This document shows, in pieces, positions 35,625 through 47,096 of a stretch of DNA of 64,000 nucleotides. How positions within the stretch are numbered: the first letter of the stretch is position 1; each line of letters opens with the position of its first letter. The translations under genes and the position numbers were made by a program. Under the pieces are notes generated by a model. That model was not told the DNA's origin and searched no databases. It was given only the letters and a program-made list of their open reading frames with translations. Origin of the DNA: Rosa chinensis (lineage: Eukaryota > Streptophyta > Magnoliopsida > Rosales > Rosaceae); contig NC_037088.1 of assembly GCF_002994745.2 (NCBI RefSeq), forward strand, positions 1,741,001 to 1,805,000, read 5' to 3'.

Positions 35625-37790
35625 ATAAAGGAAGAAAATATTGATGAAAATATTGAACTGGTTGAAACACCAGAAAATGTTCCAGAAGAATATAAACCAT
35701 TCATACCACAATAACAAGCTCAAGAAAATGAGCTTCAACAATCAAAAATCGTCTCTACTAGTAGGTACAGCAACTACATAGAGATTGGATTAAAATTTCC
35801 AGATCACAAGAAATATCATCTACATGCATTTGTAGATAATGGATCAGGATTTATAGTTGCAAAAAGATTTGCAATTCTAGATGAACTCTGGAAAGAAGAT
35901 AGCAAAAGAATAGCTACAGGTGTCCAGTTTGATGGAAGTCACTTCACTATGAAAAAGGTAGCTAGAAATGTTCATATCACCATTGGTGGAGGAACATTTA
36001 TCATCAATACCCTTTGACAATCAGAAGGCCAAGAATCTGATTTCTTGTTGGGAAACGATTTCATTCTCCAACAAAGATATATTCAAGATGAAGAAGCGAT
36101 ATGCTTCAGAAAAGGAGAACGAGTGTTTAGGGCAGATAGATTTACCCAGGAAAAAAGTGTAGTAGGTCCAAACTTTACTACACAATATCAGAGATCGCAA
36201 TAGAATAGTGGTGATCATAAACCCTACAAACCCAAATTTGAGCCGGTGCTCCAAATCAAACAACAAGAAGAATTACTTGTTGAAGAATCTTCAGAAGAAG
36301 AAGAAGAAAAAGAAACTAGTGAAGATGAAGAAGCTAGTTTCATCCATGAGCATAATCTCAAGCACTACCAGAATAAGCTTGAATCTCAGAAAATCACTAC
36401 TCTTGATAAAATCAAGAAAATGCTCGAACATAATATAGATGTCGACCCTAAGAAATTTTGGGAAAAAGACTCAGTGGTCTGTGAATTAAGATTACATGAT
36501 ATGAATGCTATCTGTCATGTCAAAGCCATTCCTCACTACAAAGAGGAAGACCAAAAAGAATTCAAGAAAGATATCGAAGATCTCCTGAACAAGAGATTAA
36601 TTCGACTATCCACTAACCCTCATAATGCTCCAGCTTTCTACGTGAGAAATCATGCAGAAAACCTCAGAGGAAAAGCTAGAATGGTGATTGACTATAGAGA
36701 TGTCAACAAAAAGACTGTCAAAGACAGTTATCAAATTGCTCAAGTAAGAGTCTTGATCAATCAGCTCAGAGGAACTAAAGTCTTTTCAAAATTCGATGCA
36801 ATGTCGGGTTTTGGCAAGTCAAGATGCATCCTGATAATGTTCCTCTCACTACATTTGGAACACCACAAGGATATTACGAATGGTTAGTAACGCCCTTTGG
36901 CTTAAAACAAGCCCCTTCGATTTTCCAGAGAAAAATAGACAACATCTTCAAACATGTTGCTGAATTTTGTGTTGTCTATATTGACGACATCCTTGTCTTC
37001 TCCAAAAACAGAGAAGAACACATGAAACACCTCCATGAGGTTGTAAAGCTGATAGTTCAGCATGGAATCATCTTAAGAGAAAAGAAAATCTTCTTTAGCC
37101 TAAATGAAGTTGATTTCCTTGGAATAAACATCAAGAATGGATTGATAAAACTCCAACCACACATCCTTGAGAAGATCTAGAAGTTTCCAGATAAAATTCC
37201 CTATGCTAAAAGTCTAGAAAGATTCTTAGGAGTCATTAATTATGGGAGAGATTTCATTCCCAAGATCTCGGAGTTAACAGTAATGTTCTCTCCTAAAACA
37301 AGTTCCAAAAAAAAAATGGAGCTTCACAGAAGATGATGAAAAAATCATAATGCAGATAAAAGCTCTCTGCAAAAATCTCCCTCCTCTCCAACAACCAGAG
37401 GAAAATGATGAAATCATTCTCCAAACATATGCTAGCGATAATTACTGGTCCGGTGTTGTTCTGGCAAAAACCCCAGGAACTAACATTGAAAAGATCTGTA
37501 AGTTTTGTAGTGACAAATTCAGCCCTGCAGAATTAAATTATCCTTCAGGAGAAAAATAAATTTTGGCTGTCAAGAAAACAATTTTAAATTCTCCAGCTTT
37601 TCTTGGAAAACCCTTTACTGTACGCACCGATTGTGCTAGAGTAAAGAATTTCAAAAATTTTAAACTTGATAAAGCTGCTGATAGAGGAAGACTAGCAAAC
37701 TGACAATTATTCCTTAACCAATATAATTATAATGTTGAATTAATTGCAGGTAACAAGAATTATCTTCTAGATGCATTGACTAGAGAAAAG
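35625..37790 (+). pseudogene. Pararetroviral protease / reverse transcriptase / RNase H region, broken
   Basis: The protease motif D-N-G-S lies near 35830. An acidic linker (E-E-E-E-rich, about 36290-36345) precedes the RT. RT landmarks are K-A-R-M-V-I-D-Y-R-D (about 36672), P-F-G-L-K-Q-A-P-S (about 36893) and Y-I-D-D (about 36978). The RNase H part lies at about 37330-37790 and keeps the T-D-C region (about 37627). In-frame stops are seen at 35712, 36015, 36201, 37178, 37557 and 37701. Frame changes occur near 36814 and near the A-run at about 37306-37316. In the virus family this polyprotein copies the genome through an RNA intermediate. This copy cannot do so. Confidence 0.85.
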
Positions 37791-37793
37791 GCA

Positions 37794-39086
37794 ATGTTCA
37801 GCCGAAGAGACGACGATGAAGGTCGCAATCCCAGAAACAGAAGATCCGGGAAAGAACATGAAGAAGCTGAGGAATCGAAAGAAAAGATCCTCAAAAGATT
37901 CTTGCTAAGTCCAAAAGGACTAGCTACAACTGATCAATCCCAGGGTAAAGGATTGGCTAGCCCGTCTCAAACGGCAGACGGTAAAGGTTCATCAAGACCT
38001 TTGAAAGTTGTTGCTTTGCCAAAAAGCAAATCCACTCCAACAGGAGTAATAAATATTTTTAATTATGAATTTAAAACTTTTGCAGATCCTGTATTCAGAA
38101 CTGGCAGGAGACTAGCATACCACCAGAAGGCAATTTTAGATAATCTCTTATATGTCGTTCAAGAAAGAAACAGTGGTCTCATGTTCCCTGCCTTGTTTGC
38201 TATAGCTGAAGAACTCCACGAGAATGCCAGACCACAATTTGAAGAAGTTTGTAAAGATATACAGTAGAGTGCTGTCCAGAAAGAGAAAATCCAGTATCTT
38301 GAAGAACTTGAGAGTGCTAGAGTTCCTGTTTTAGCACTAAAAGAATCAGATTGGTTCGACTTTCATAATCTTATTGGAAGTCAGAACTCTGCCTCATTTC
38401 CTCCAACCCTCTTCGTCATCCCTGGACCCTATGTTGGAAGATATGTGATAAATGTTCAGAGTGAACATCCTCAAGAACACAAGCTTTGGCTTGTTGAAAA
38501 TGGTTTTGTCCATAATCTCTGGACTAAGACCAATGATGATCTCAAGGGCTTACCTCCCGTCATAGTCAATACAGTCAAAAATGTCAGAAAAAATGACTAT
38601 ATCCTCAGGCTAAAGTTCAGATCAACTCCTCCAGAATGGATCTAAAACAGAAATGGTGAAGTTAAATATATTTCTCCATATCATTATGTGAGGATTATAC
38701 AAGAAAAATATCCTCAGCCTGCCTGTGTTGGATATAATGACCAGCCTTACTCTAGCATCCCCTGGATGAAGGCCATGTTCCTTGACTATATCAAGAAGAT
38801 CATCGAAGAAGACCCAGAAAAAACATTCCTGGTAGCAAGAGAGAAAATCATAATTACTGCTTATGATCATCCTGAAGTTGTAAGCAGTGACATTTTCCTA
38901 TCTCTCAAAAGAAAGGAGATAGACTCCTCATTAGCATGTCTGCAGTGGATCAAAAAGCTTGAAAGTGACAACCACTACAAAATGTATGCAGACACGGAAG
39001 TAGAAGACAATGAAGTCAAAGCCAGGATGGAAAATGACAACTCTTTTGTCCTTGGCCATAATTCTGAAACAGACGAAAACATGTGA
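37794..39086 (+). pseudogene. Pararetroviral downstream protein of unknown function, two stops
   Basis: A region of about 430 codons follows the RNase H in the same frame. It is interrupted only by TAG at 38265 and TAA at 38643. The first 90 residues are basic, serine/lysine rich and probably disordered. The remainder has a globular, hydrophobic/charged pattern. No motif is recognised. By position it could correspond to the transactivator-like ORF VI product of caulimoviruses or to the uncharacterised second ORF of florendoviruses; neither is shown by the sequence. Confidence 0.5.
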
Positions 39087-39740
39087 AGCAGCAGGTGTAA
39101 AAAGCACCGAAAGCAGGTTTGGCTTTTCCTAAAGATGCTTTTGCTTTTCAGAAAAACACAGTTGTGAAAAACATTTCCCCAAGAGGAATCTGCTTTCCAT
39201 CGAACGACCTCCATCATTAGGAGCAATCACGGGAGCAGAAAATAATTGAGTTGTGTTGTACATTTTTATGTTTTGAATTCTAGTTTGAGTTCCGCCTCCT
39301 ATATAAGGAGCCTTAGGTTCAATTGTAAGGCATCAAAAAATTGAGGAGAAAACATATTCTCTCAAGAAGTAAGAAAGCCATAGTAGCAGTGTGCCTCTTT
39401 CCTTCCTGTCTAGTGTGGAAGTACTTTCTTTCCAAGTAAGTATCTGCAAATCAGTCTCATGGATAGCTAAACAGCTTTTTAACTGTTTACTTGAGAATAA
39501 GGCTCTGAATTTTAGTTTGTAATTATATTTGAATAAATAATTTCGGATTGCTCATCCACCTTGTCAATATTTCTGCAATATTTAAATGTTTGTTTATATA
39601 TGTTGTTAGCCTCAATCCTATACTAGTTTTAGGTCTATACTTTCTGTTTCTTAGAGAGATTTGCTTCAACTTCATATAGAAATAAGCAGCAGTGATTCCG
39701 CCTGTTACAGTAACCGCTAGGCAGGGAGTCGTTAGGTGAA
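39087..39740 (+). promoter_or_regulatory. Pararetroviral intergenic region with TATA box
   Basis: TATATAAGG at 39300-39308 stands in a context like the caulimovirus full-length-transcript promoter. AATAAA at 39532-39537 could be the polyadenylation signal of the terminally redundant transcript. No ORF is present. The primer-binding site for initiator tRNA-Met was not found. Confidence 0.5.
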
Positions 39741-39859
39741 GAACTTGGGCATGTTAAAGGCTAGTTTTATTTCTTTCAAAAAGTTTGAACAAGTTTTCTT
39801 AGGAAAAAACAAATATTAGACCCAAAAGTCAGCATAGGACACGTTAGGCACTACTTTAA

Positions 39860-40440
39860 AAAAGACTACCCTTATAGGTCTTTTCCTCTAAGATTTGTGT
39901 AAATTGGCACAATACAAACTTGTTGGTGCAAGTGGGCACAATACATGTGATTTTTGGGTAAAAATAAATTGTCCCTTCTTTAATCAAGGAATCTGAAGTT
40001 GAGCCCAAAACAATGTCATCCACATAGACTTGAGCAAGAATTAAATGATGAGAAGTTCTTTTTACAAACAAAGTTTTGTCAATTGAACCTCTAGCATAGC
40101 CTTTATCTAAAAGGTGAGGGGAAAGTCTCTCATACCAAGCTCTAGGGGCTTGTTTCAGCCCATAGAGAGCTTTCTTAAGTCTATACATATGATCAGGATG
40201 GATAGGATCTATGAATCCTGCAGGTTGTTTAACATAAACTTCTTCCTGAAGAATGCCATTTAAAAATGCACTTTTCACATTCATTTGATAAAAGAGTAAA
40301 CCTTAAATGACATGCAATAGCAAAGAGAAGACGAACATATTCAAGTCTTGCAACCGGGGTAAAGGTTTCATAAAAAACAAGACCTTCAACTTGAGAATAC
40401 CATCAGCAGACAATATTTAATACTTGATTTTACCTGGAGT
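39860..40440 (-). pseudogene. Copia reverse transcriptase fragment
   Basis: The minus-strand ORF 40284-39856 contains [32 protein letters not shown] and Y-V-D-D, the core of Copia RT. The preceding part (about 40290-40400, other frame) reads like T-P-V-A-R-L-E. It resembles the RT of the SIRE-like element at 54.9-55.4 kb, but no LTR accompanies it. It ends where the reading dissolves near 39960-39860, and 40441-40653 upstream is unrecognised spacer. Confidence 0.8.
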
Positions 40441-41169
40441 CAATTGATTTAATTCGGTTGATCCGTCTTAATATCAACTGATTTAGTCAGAACAGATTTG
40501 TTTATTGTCAACGGGCCTTTCATATATCGACATGTGTCATTCTCAGAGTTTACCTGGTTTTGCTGACTTAAGAGCCACGTGTACATTTTATGGGACCCGC
40601 ATGCCAGCTAAATTTGGTCGGTCATAATTTCAAGTGTTGACCGATTTATTTAATGAATTGTTTTAGGGAAACGGAATTGAGAGAAAATTGCTGTGTATTC
40701 TCATTGATAATAGAGGTCTCTTTATATAGAGGATTACAAGGCATAGAGTCTGAATCATACAAGGAAAGTAATCGTACATTGGGTGTGTACATGGGAAGAT
40801 GATGTCCAACATCAGTCCTATTGCAATAACCATTGAAAATCGTCGATGTAAACTCTCTAGCATTGTCAAGTCCAATTGACGGAATATGATGATTCGAGGA
40901 GTGAGCCCGTTGTCATATGAAATGTGCTAGAAGTGTAGCATAAGCAGCATTTACAAGTGGACATTGGCACGACATGTGACAAGCGTGTTTACATGTCAAC
41001 CAACATCATGAGATATTTAAACGTTTGCAGGTTGGTTGAATCAGTCCATAGAATCCGTAGGGATTCTATGTAAGAACATAATGAGTATTTTCATATCCTT
41101 TGCAGAGGACGGTCTTAGTCCTAATTTCCCTACGGAACAGGCTTTGTAAACGAGCGAGAGGCTTTAGAA

Positions 41170-41468
41170 GCAACCAAAATAGGCGAACACGGAACCGAAG
41201 AGGTCAATGTAGAAAGAGAGAGGGAGGCAACGCCTCTGGCTATGTTGGTGGCGCCACCAACACTAAGAGCCATCTAAATGACACTTTCAAAGCGCTTCAA
41301 TTAATGGAGTCTGAGCAAAGAGATACTTGTTCTCGATGTGGAGTATCCGGCAATTGGGCACACATTTGTAGAGCTCGTGAAGAAATTGTTACCGCCTATA
41401 AAGCATATTGTGAAGCAAGAGAAGCTCACTACGTGGAACAAGAAGATCAAAAAGATGATCTAGAATGA
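41170..41468 (+). pseudogene. Inverted Copia gag fragment with zinc knuckle inside family B
   Basis: In the frame opened at 41100 the plus strand reads N-Q-N-R-R-T-R-N-R-R-G-Q, then C-S-R-C-G-V-S-G-N-W-A-H-I-C and A-Y-K-A-Y-C-E-A-R-E-A-H-Y-V-E-Q-E-D. The last parts are the zinc-knuckle tail of a plant Copia gag; the knuckle His is replaced by Asn. The host element lies on the minus strand, so this piece is inverted relative to it or came from another element. It is a fragment and is not expected to be expressed as such. Confidence 0.7.
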
Positions 41469-42356
41469 AGGATTAAAGACTTAAACAAAATTGGCGATCT
41501 ATTGATCCCAACTAGATTAGTAGTCTTCAACCCTTCATTCTTTCAGGTTACTCATCCTGAAAGAGAACAAGAAGAAGGGTTAGTTTCGGAGCGGAAAAGG
41601 CTACCACGAAACATATAAAATTTTTGAGCGTAATCGCTTCCAAGAAATTAAGAATTTCCGAGTATAGTTGCTTCCAAGAAATTCAATTCCAAGAGGGGTT
41701 GGATTAGATCGAAACAATGATGTTTGTGGTCGATCGTTTCTTCTCAACAAACTCTAAGTTTGGAGGACTCAACAAGCTCCAAGCTTGGAGTGAGCACGAA
41801 CCCCCACAGTTTGGCTATTGGTCTCCTCTATGAAGAAGAACGGGGGGTAGAAGAAGAAGAATGGATGTTGGAAGTCCTCGAGAAAAGAAGAAAAGAATGA
41901 AAACTTCAAAAACAGGAACTTTTAGAAAAGTTTACCTTGAAAAGTTGTCGGAATTTGGTGGCCAAAGGTGATGGCTGAAGCTAGGTTGGCTGTGCAGGGA
42001 AGCTGCGGGTTCGCTGCAGGGATGCCACAAGAATGCCGTGATGCCTCGAGGATGTTGCGGAGATGTCGCATGGATGCCGAAAGGCCGCTGCGGAGATGTC
42101 ACCAGGTAGCGAGGCCGCTGCGTAGATGGCGTGGGGATGCTGCGGGGATGCCGTGAGGCCACTGCAGAGATGTCTCGGGGATGCTGCGGGGTAGGCTGCG
42201 GATGCTGCAGGGCTGCAGGGGCAGCAGATGCAGTGCGCGCATGGGCGCGTAGGAGATGCAGTGTGCGGGGAGTAGAGAGCGCAGGGGCTCGTAGGAGATG
42301 CGGGGGATTTCGGGTTTTGGTTTTTAGGGCTAGGGTTAGAGCTCGTGCTGATAACG

Positions 42357-42574
42357 TGTTTTAGGGAAACAGAATTGAGAGAAAATTGCTGTGTATTCTC
42401 ATTGATAATAGGGGCCTCTTTATATAGAGGATTACAAGGCATAGAGTCTGAATCATGCAAAGAAAGTAATCGTACATTGAATTAGAATCTAAATCCTTCT
42501 AATGTAACCATTTTACCATTAGGTCAAGTAACCTAGAGTTTGGGTCAAACACAGAATAGAGATTTTCTTGAACA
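42357..42574 (-). repeat. 5' LTR of Copia family B
   Basis: A complete 218-bp LTR, the same length as 4-221. The TATA-like ttatataga lies in its centre. Confidence 0.9.
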
Positions 42575-42739
42575 TGAATTTTATTTTCATTAAATTTTGG
42601 CATCCACACTACTCAAAGACAATCAAGTTAAAGACGAAATAATTAATTAATTTCAAGAACCCGCAACGAACGGTAGCACTCTATCATCATAGTTTTTATT
42701 TTTTATTTTTTATGAAAAGACTACAGATTAAAGATGGAA

Positions 42740-45700
42740 GCCTCTCTGGCATCCCGAGTTTACAATTTGTCCACACATTTCCACTAGTACAATTATGGCC
42801 TAGATTAGCTATAGCATCTGCTACAAAGTTTGCTTCTCGGAAGATATGACGAAATGAAATTGAGTTAAAACTGGTAGCAATGGCTTGGATATCTTGAATA
42901 ATTTTGAGTAAGCGCCAGGGTGGGTGTATAACTTTATTAACAGCATCAATGACAAGTTTGGAGTTGCCCTCAACTTCAACTCTGTAGTGTCCCGGCCTCG
43001 TTCTAAAGCACAGACGAGTCCGTTACGTAGAGCAATAACTTATGTTAAAGGAACTATATTAGTACCGACTTGTTCAGTGGCAGCTACCAGGGGCCTTCCA
43101 TGAACATCACGTATAACAAAACCACCACCAACGGAGGTTCCATTTACTGATCCATCAAAGTTGAGTTTAACTGCACAAGCAGAAGGAGCTGTCCACCTAA
43201 TGGTGGTTCGTTTGTTTTGGGAAAAAACTCACTCTGCTTGTCCCTCTGTAGATCTGACATTACCCATATTCGCAGCGGAAGCTGCTACCACAGATTGTGG
43301 GTTTGGGTTTGCATTTCTAAACACTTTATCATTCCTGGCTTTCCAGATTTTCCAACAGGAGGGGATTATTTTTGCAAAGAGGCTACTGTTAAAAGGTTGA
43401 GAAAGGAACAAATCATGGAAGACTTTGAGATATCCCTCATTCCAGTTCAAAGTTGCAGGTATACCTGTCAATCTCCACACTTCTGCAGCAAAACTGCAAT
43501 AGCCAAAAAGATGGTCTGCAGTTTCATTGTCAGTATTACACATAGGGCAGAAATTGTCATCTATCATTCTAAATTTAGAGAGTCTATCTCTTGTTTTCAT
43601 TCGTCCTCTTAGCAGTTGCCAACCAAAGAGTTTGATTTTTGGCTGGATATCCAGTTTCCATAATTTGCTGATAAGAGCAATTTGATGGTGCCTTTCTTGT
43701 GTATTAAGTTGCAACCAAGTAGCTGATTTGATGGTAAAGAGACCATATGAAGATGGTCCCCAAATGAAGTCATCTTCCTGTTCAGTTGTAGGAATAGGAA
43801 TACTTGTAATCTGATTAATGATGTTAGGATCAAAAAAGAGGGAGAGCTTACCCTTATTCCAGGCCTTGTCTTGTATATAGTTTTCAACAGTTTCATCCCA
43901 ATTGATTAGGTGCCTTTTGTCTTCTGCAACATAAATATGCAAGGGGTGATCAAACACCCAATTGAATATCCAGAAGTGGATTGATTTTCTATTGCCTAAG
44001 ATCCATCTCATGCCTTCAAGAATGAGGTCTCGTGCATCCAGTACTCCTTTCCAGGCAAGAGAGTTTGACTGCTTTTTCCTGACCTGGAAAAGAGAGGCAT
44101 TCCTTAGATACTTTTTTCTCATTATTTGAGCCCACCAGTTATCTTGTTCTTTAATTATTTTCCAAGCGAATTTGGCTATAGTTGCATTGTTGAAGAAAGC
44201 AGAGGACCTTATACCTAGACCCCTCATTGACTTGGGTTGGCAAACCTACTTCCAAGCAATCGGGGGGCATTTCATGTCCAATCCCCATAAAAAGGACTTG
44301 GCCTGCTTGTCAATACTATTAGTTATCTTCTTGGAGCATTTAAAACACGACATAGCATGGTTTGGCATCCCAGCTAGATTTGATTTAATTAAGGTGAGTC
44401 TATCTGCTCTTGAGAGAGTTCCCTTCTTCCAACCCGCAAGCTTGTTGGAGATTCTTAATAAAAGTTCATTAGAATTGATAGGATTTTTCCAAAAAATTAC
44501 ATTATGTATACCAAGATATTTGCCAATTGTAGCCTTTTGGTTTATGTTAAGGATATTAATTATTTCATTCCTTAATCTATTTTGAACATTCTTAGAAAAA
44601 TAAAGTGAGGATTTGTTAAAATTGATTTTCTGACCTGAGGCTTCAATGAACCTGGTTATGACATTTGAAATGTTTCTCGCTCCTTTCTTTGTGGCTTTGG
44701 CAAACACTAGACAGTCATCAGCAAACATTAAATTTGAGATTCTGAAACCAAGAGGAGAAGAGAGTAGTCCAACCTGAGATTTATGGCTTGTAGCCAGATG
44801 ATTCAAATGTCGGATTAAGGGTTCCATTGCTAAAATAAACAAATAAGGAGAGAGTGGATCTCCTTGTCGGATGCCTCTTGTTGGCTTAAACCAACCTGTT
44901 GGCTTCCCATTAATTAGCAAAGAAAAAGAGGCTGAGGTAATACAATTCATGATCATGTTGATCCAATTGTTATGGAAGCCAAACCTCCTAAGGCAACTGG
45001 ATAAATAGTCCCAGCTGATAAGGTCATAGGCCTTTTCCAGATCCAGTTTTGCAGCTAACGCTCCTATTCGGCCCTTCTTTTTTTGGAAATCTGAGAAGAG
45101 AAGATTTCATGAGCAATTAAAATGTTATCATGAATTGATCTGCCTGGTGCGAAGGCTCCTTGGTTATTGGAAATGCATTTCTCTAGCAAAGGCCTTAACC
45201 GTTTTATCAAATTTTTTTTCATAATCTTATAGGAAACATTACAAAGGCTTATAGGTCTAAAATCTGTGACTTTTTTGGGGTTCCCCACTTTAGGGATGAG
45301 GGCAATGTTAGTATGATTCAGGAGATTTAGAGGAAGGTTATTTGCGAAGAAATCTTTAACTAGGGGAATAATGGTGTCTTTTACCTCAGTCCAGCAGTTT
45401 TGATAGAATGCTGCATGTAGTCCATCAGGTCCAGGAGCTTTATGTGGTCCTATGGATGTGACCGCATCAAGGATTTCCTTATCTGTTACCTGTTTCATAA
45501 GCAATAAGTTATCTTCATTAGTGATACAGGGATTGATAATAGAAATAAAATTATTTATGAAATTGGCACTAGGTGTATGATCAACAGAGAATCTTTTCTT
45601 GAAGTCTCGTACAAGCATCTCGGCTATTTCCTGATTTGTAGTAACCCAGGTTCCCTCATTATTTTTGAGTTTCATAATATAGTTATTCTTTTTCCTCATA

Positions 45701-45790
45701 TTAGCCTGCATTTGGAAAAATTTGGTGTTCCTGTCTCAGAGCTGCAGCCAATTTGCTCTTGATTTTTGTAGCCAGAACAGTTCCTCATCT
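42740..45790 (-). pseudogene. LINE ORF2 remainder (RT, zf-RVT, RNase H)
   Basis: Minus-strand blocks: 45711-45064 (A-P-G-P-D-G-L, N-Q-G-A-F-A-P-G-R-S), 44956-44246 (R-Q-G-D-P-L-S-P, F-A-D-D), 44227-43229 (connector plus zf-RVT, F-C-P-M-C-N…A-D-H-L-F) and about 43220-42740 (RNase H, V-K-L-N-F-D-G-S, broken). Long stretches are open, but frame changes separate them near 45064 and 44240, and the RNase H has stops. The text is clearly different from the LINE at 17.3-23.1 kb, so the two are not recent copies of each other. Confidence 0.88.
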
Positions 45791-45799
45791 TTATAACAT

Positions 45800-46612
45800 T
45801 GTGTTAATTACTTTCGTAATTCCTGATCATGTTACTGCAAATAAGTATAATCAGGTGTGATCTCTCTAAGAAGGGTGTGGTGCTCAGAGAGATCAAAGTA
45901 CCCGCATAAATAGTGTTCATTTGGGTAAAATCTGAAAATGAAATGCCTAGATTGTCACCCATGACTGAGCAAGCATGGTCTTGAGAACGCAAACGCCCAA
46001 ACACGGATCTAGAGACTATGGTAATGGCTATTTTGGTTTTGGGTATAGCCATAAATGGGGCTAAAAGGAATAGGAAGCGTTTCAGAGGGAAATCGAGGCG
46101 TTGGAACAAGGTGCTACCTAGGAAAAAGCAGCAACAATTATTATTGAAAATTAATGCAGAAACGCGCTTAAAGAGGCGTACCTGGTCATTACGGCTGATT
46201 TCTTCAAGTTTCGAGTAGAAATGATTATGTGCTGCCACTGAGCCGTGGTTGGATTCTGTTCGAAATCTATAGCTGAAAAAGTAGATTTTTAGGCGTGGGA
46301 AGATGGCCAGTGGGAGGGTTGCAGATTTAGAGATTTGGTTTATGGGATAGCTAATATTTTCAAGGTTGGGGTGTAGGAAGGGAGGAAGCGGCTCAAGAAA
46401 TCTTATGTTATAAAGTTGTAAAAACAGGGAATCATGGACATTTGGAAGAGATTTGGGTTGGGAGAGCAACCAATTGGTGGTGCAGAAGCCTGGCCATGGC
46501 GGCCACCATCCGATCTCCCTGACAGCTTTGAATCTAAAACAAAAAAACCCTAGCGGAGCTCTAGGAGTCGAAGGAGAGGCGCGTGTAGCGCGTGTCATAG
46601 CTCCTTTTGGTT
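45800..46612 (-). other. LINE leader and ORF1 N-terminal remnant
   Basis: A 264-codon open stretch (46598-45804) crosses the leader, and another frame has ORF1-like text (L-E-E-I-S-R-N-D, about 46210-46190). The junction to ORF2 lies at about 45800. The openness of this frame is probably accidental, since the leader of a LINE is not coding. Confidence 0.5.
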
Positions 46613-46632
46613 CACTCTATCATCATAGTTTT

Positions 46633-47096
46633 GAGGGTAAAGTCATGGACCCATTAACACGTGACTTGAGTGAGTGTTAAATGTTAACTAAGTAAAACTG
46701 TAAAACAGTAAAAGAAGTAGGGCATTGAAAAGTGAAAAAAAATAAAGAAGCTAGGTCTGCAACCACACGAGTTTGAGTTGAGTGTGAACCACACACGCAC
46801 CTAAATTAGATCCTTAACATGCGCTCGCTTGAAGCAACAGACTTTGTTTTTTTGTTTTTTGGTGTGTCTCCCACAAGACTGGGCTCTGTTTCTCTCTCTT
46901 TCTCTGCTACGTCCACTACTAGAACCTTCCCCCACTCTCTCAAATTTAGGGTTTCTCCAGGGTTTATCACACACCAAAACCCCCTCAGACCCCAAAAAAA
47001 ATAAAAAAGTAAAAAAAAAGAAGCAAAATTCCAATTTCACTAAAGACTCAACCTTTCTGTTCGATTGATTGATCGATAGAGCTTCCCCCCCCCCAA
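46633..47096 (+). promoter_or_regulatory. Promoter and 5' UTR of the small gene
   Basis: Pyrimidine-rich tracts (tttctctctctttctctgc, about 46890-46908) and cttcccccccccc just before the ATG are typical of plant 5' leaders. The LINE insertion at 46613 lies about 480 bp upstream of the start codon. Confidence 0.4.

Larger units (their letters stand above)
35625..39740 (+). mobile_element. Endogenous pararetrovirus (Caulimoviridae-like), 5'-truncated and inactive
   Basis: About 4.1 kb carries, in order, an aspartic protease, reverse transcriptase, RNase H, a long downstream coding region and a promoter-like zone. There are no LTRs and no integrase, the hallmark of plant pararetroviruses rather than Ty3 elements. 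The movement-protein and coat-protein part expected upstream is absent. Several stops and at least two frameshifts break the frame. The arrangement (protease-RT-RNase H followed by a separate region of about 430 codons) recalls florendoviruses, but the genus is not proven. The right border is uncertain because no target duplication is visible; homology-like features end near 39740. Confidence 0.8.
40659..42574 (-). mobile_element. Copia family B deletion derivative
   Basis: TGAAT is duplicated at 40654-40658 and 42575-42579. The right (5') LTR 42357-42574 is complete (218 bp). The left LTR is only 40659 to about 40782 and then jumps directly into integrase sequence. The junction acattg|ggtgtgtaca shares a few bases with both sides, so a microhomology deletion removed the rest of the LTR, RNase H and RT. 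Positions 40785-41160 are integrase on the minus strand, 41170-41545 a gag piece in the opposite orientation and 41580-42350 the leader. Next to the 5' LTR the minus strand reads TTATCAGCACGAGCTC, a possible primer site. Confidence 0.88.
42697..46612 (-). mobile_element. Internally deleted L1-type LINE with 20-bp target duplication
   Basis: CACTCTATCATCATAGTTTT is present at 42677-42696 and again at 46613-46632. The element is reversed: a T-rich stretch at 42692-42720 is the A-tail, followed (minus strand, right to left) by a leader, an ORF1 start, then RT, zf-RVT and RNase H. Most of ORF1 and the whole endonuclease are missing between about 45900 and 45790. The perfect 20-bp duplication shows that the copy inserted by target-primed reverse transcription. 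It must have been deleted either before insertion (mobilised in trans) or afterwards. Confidence 0.92.

Noticed and set aside
35625..39740. A Ty3-type LTR retrotransposon
   Set aside because: No LTRs, no integrase or chromodomain follow the RNase H, and a TATA-bearing intergenic region and an extra coding region fit a pararetrovirus better.
45804..46598. 264-codon minus-strand ORF as a host protein
   Set aside because: It is inside the LINE bounded by the 20-bp TSD and covers its leader and the deletion junction.
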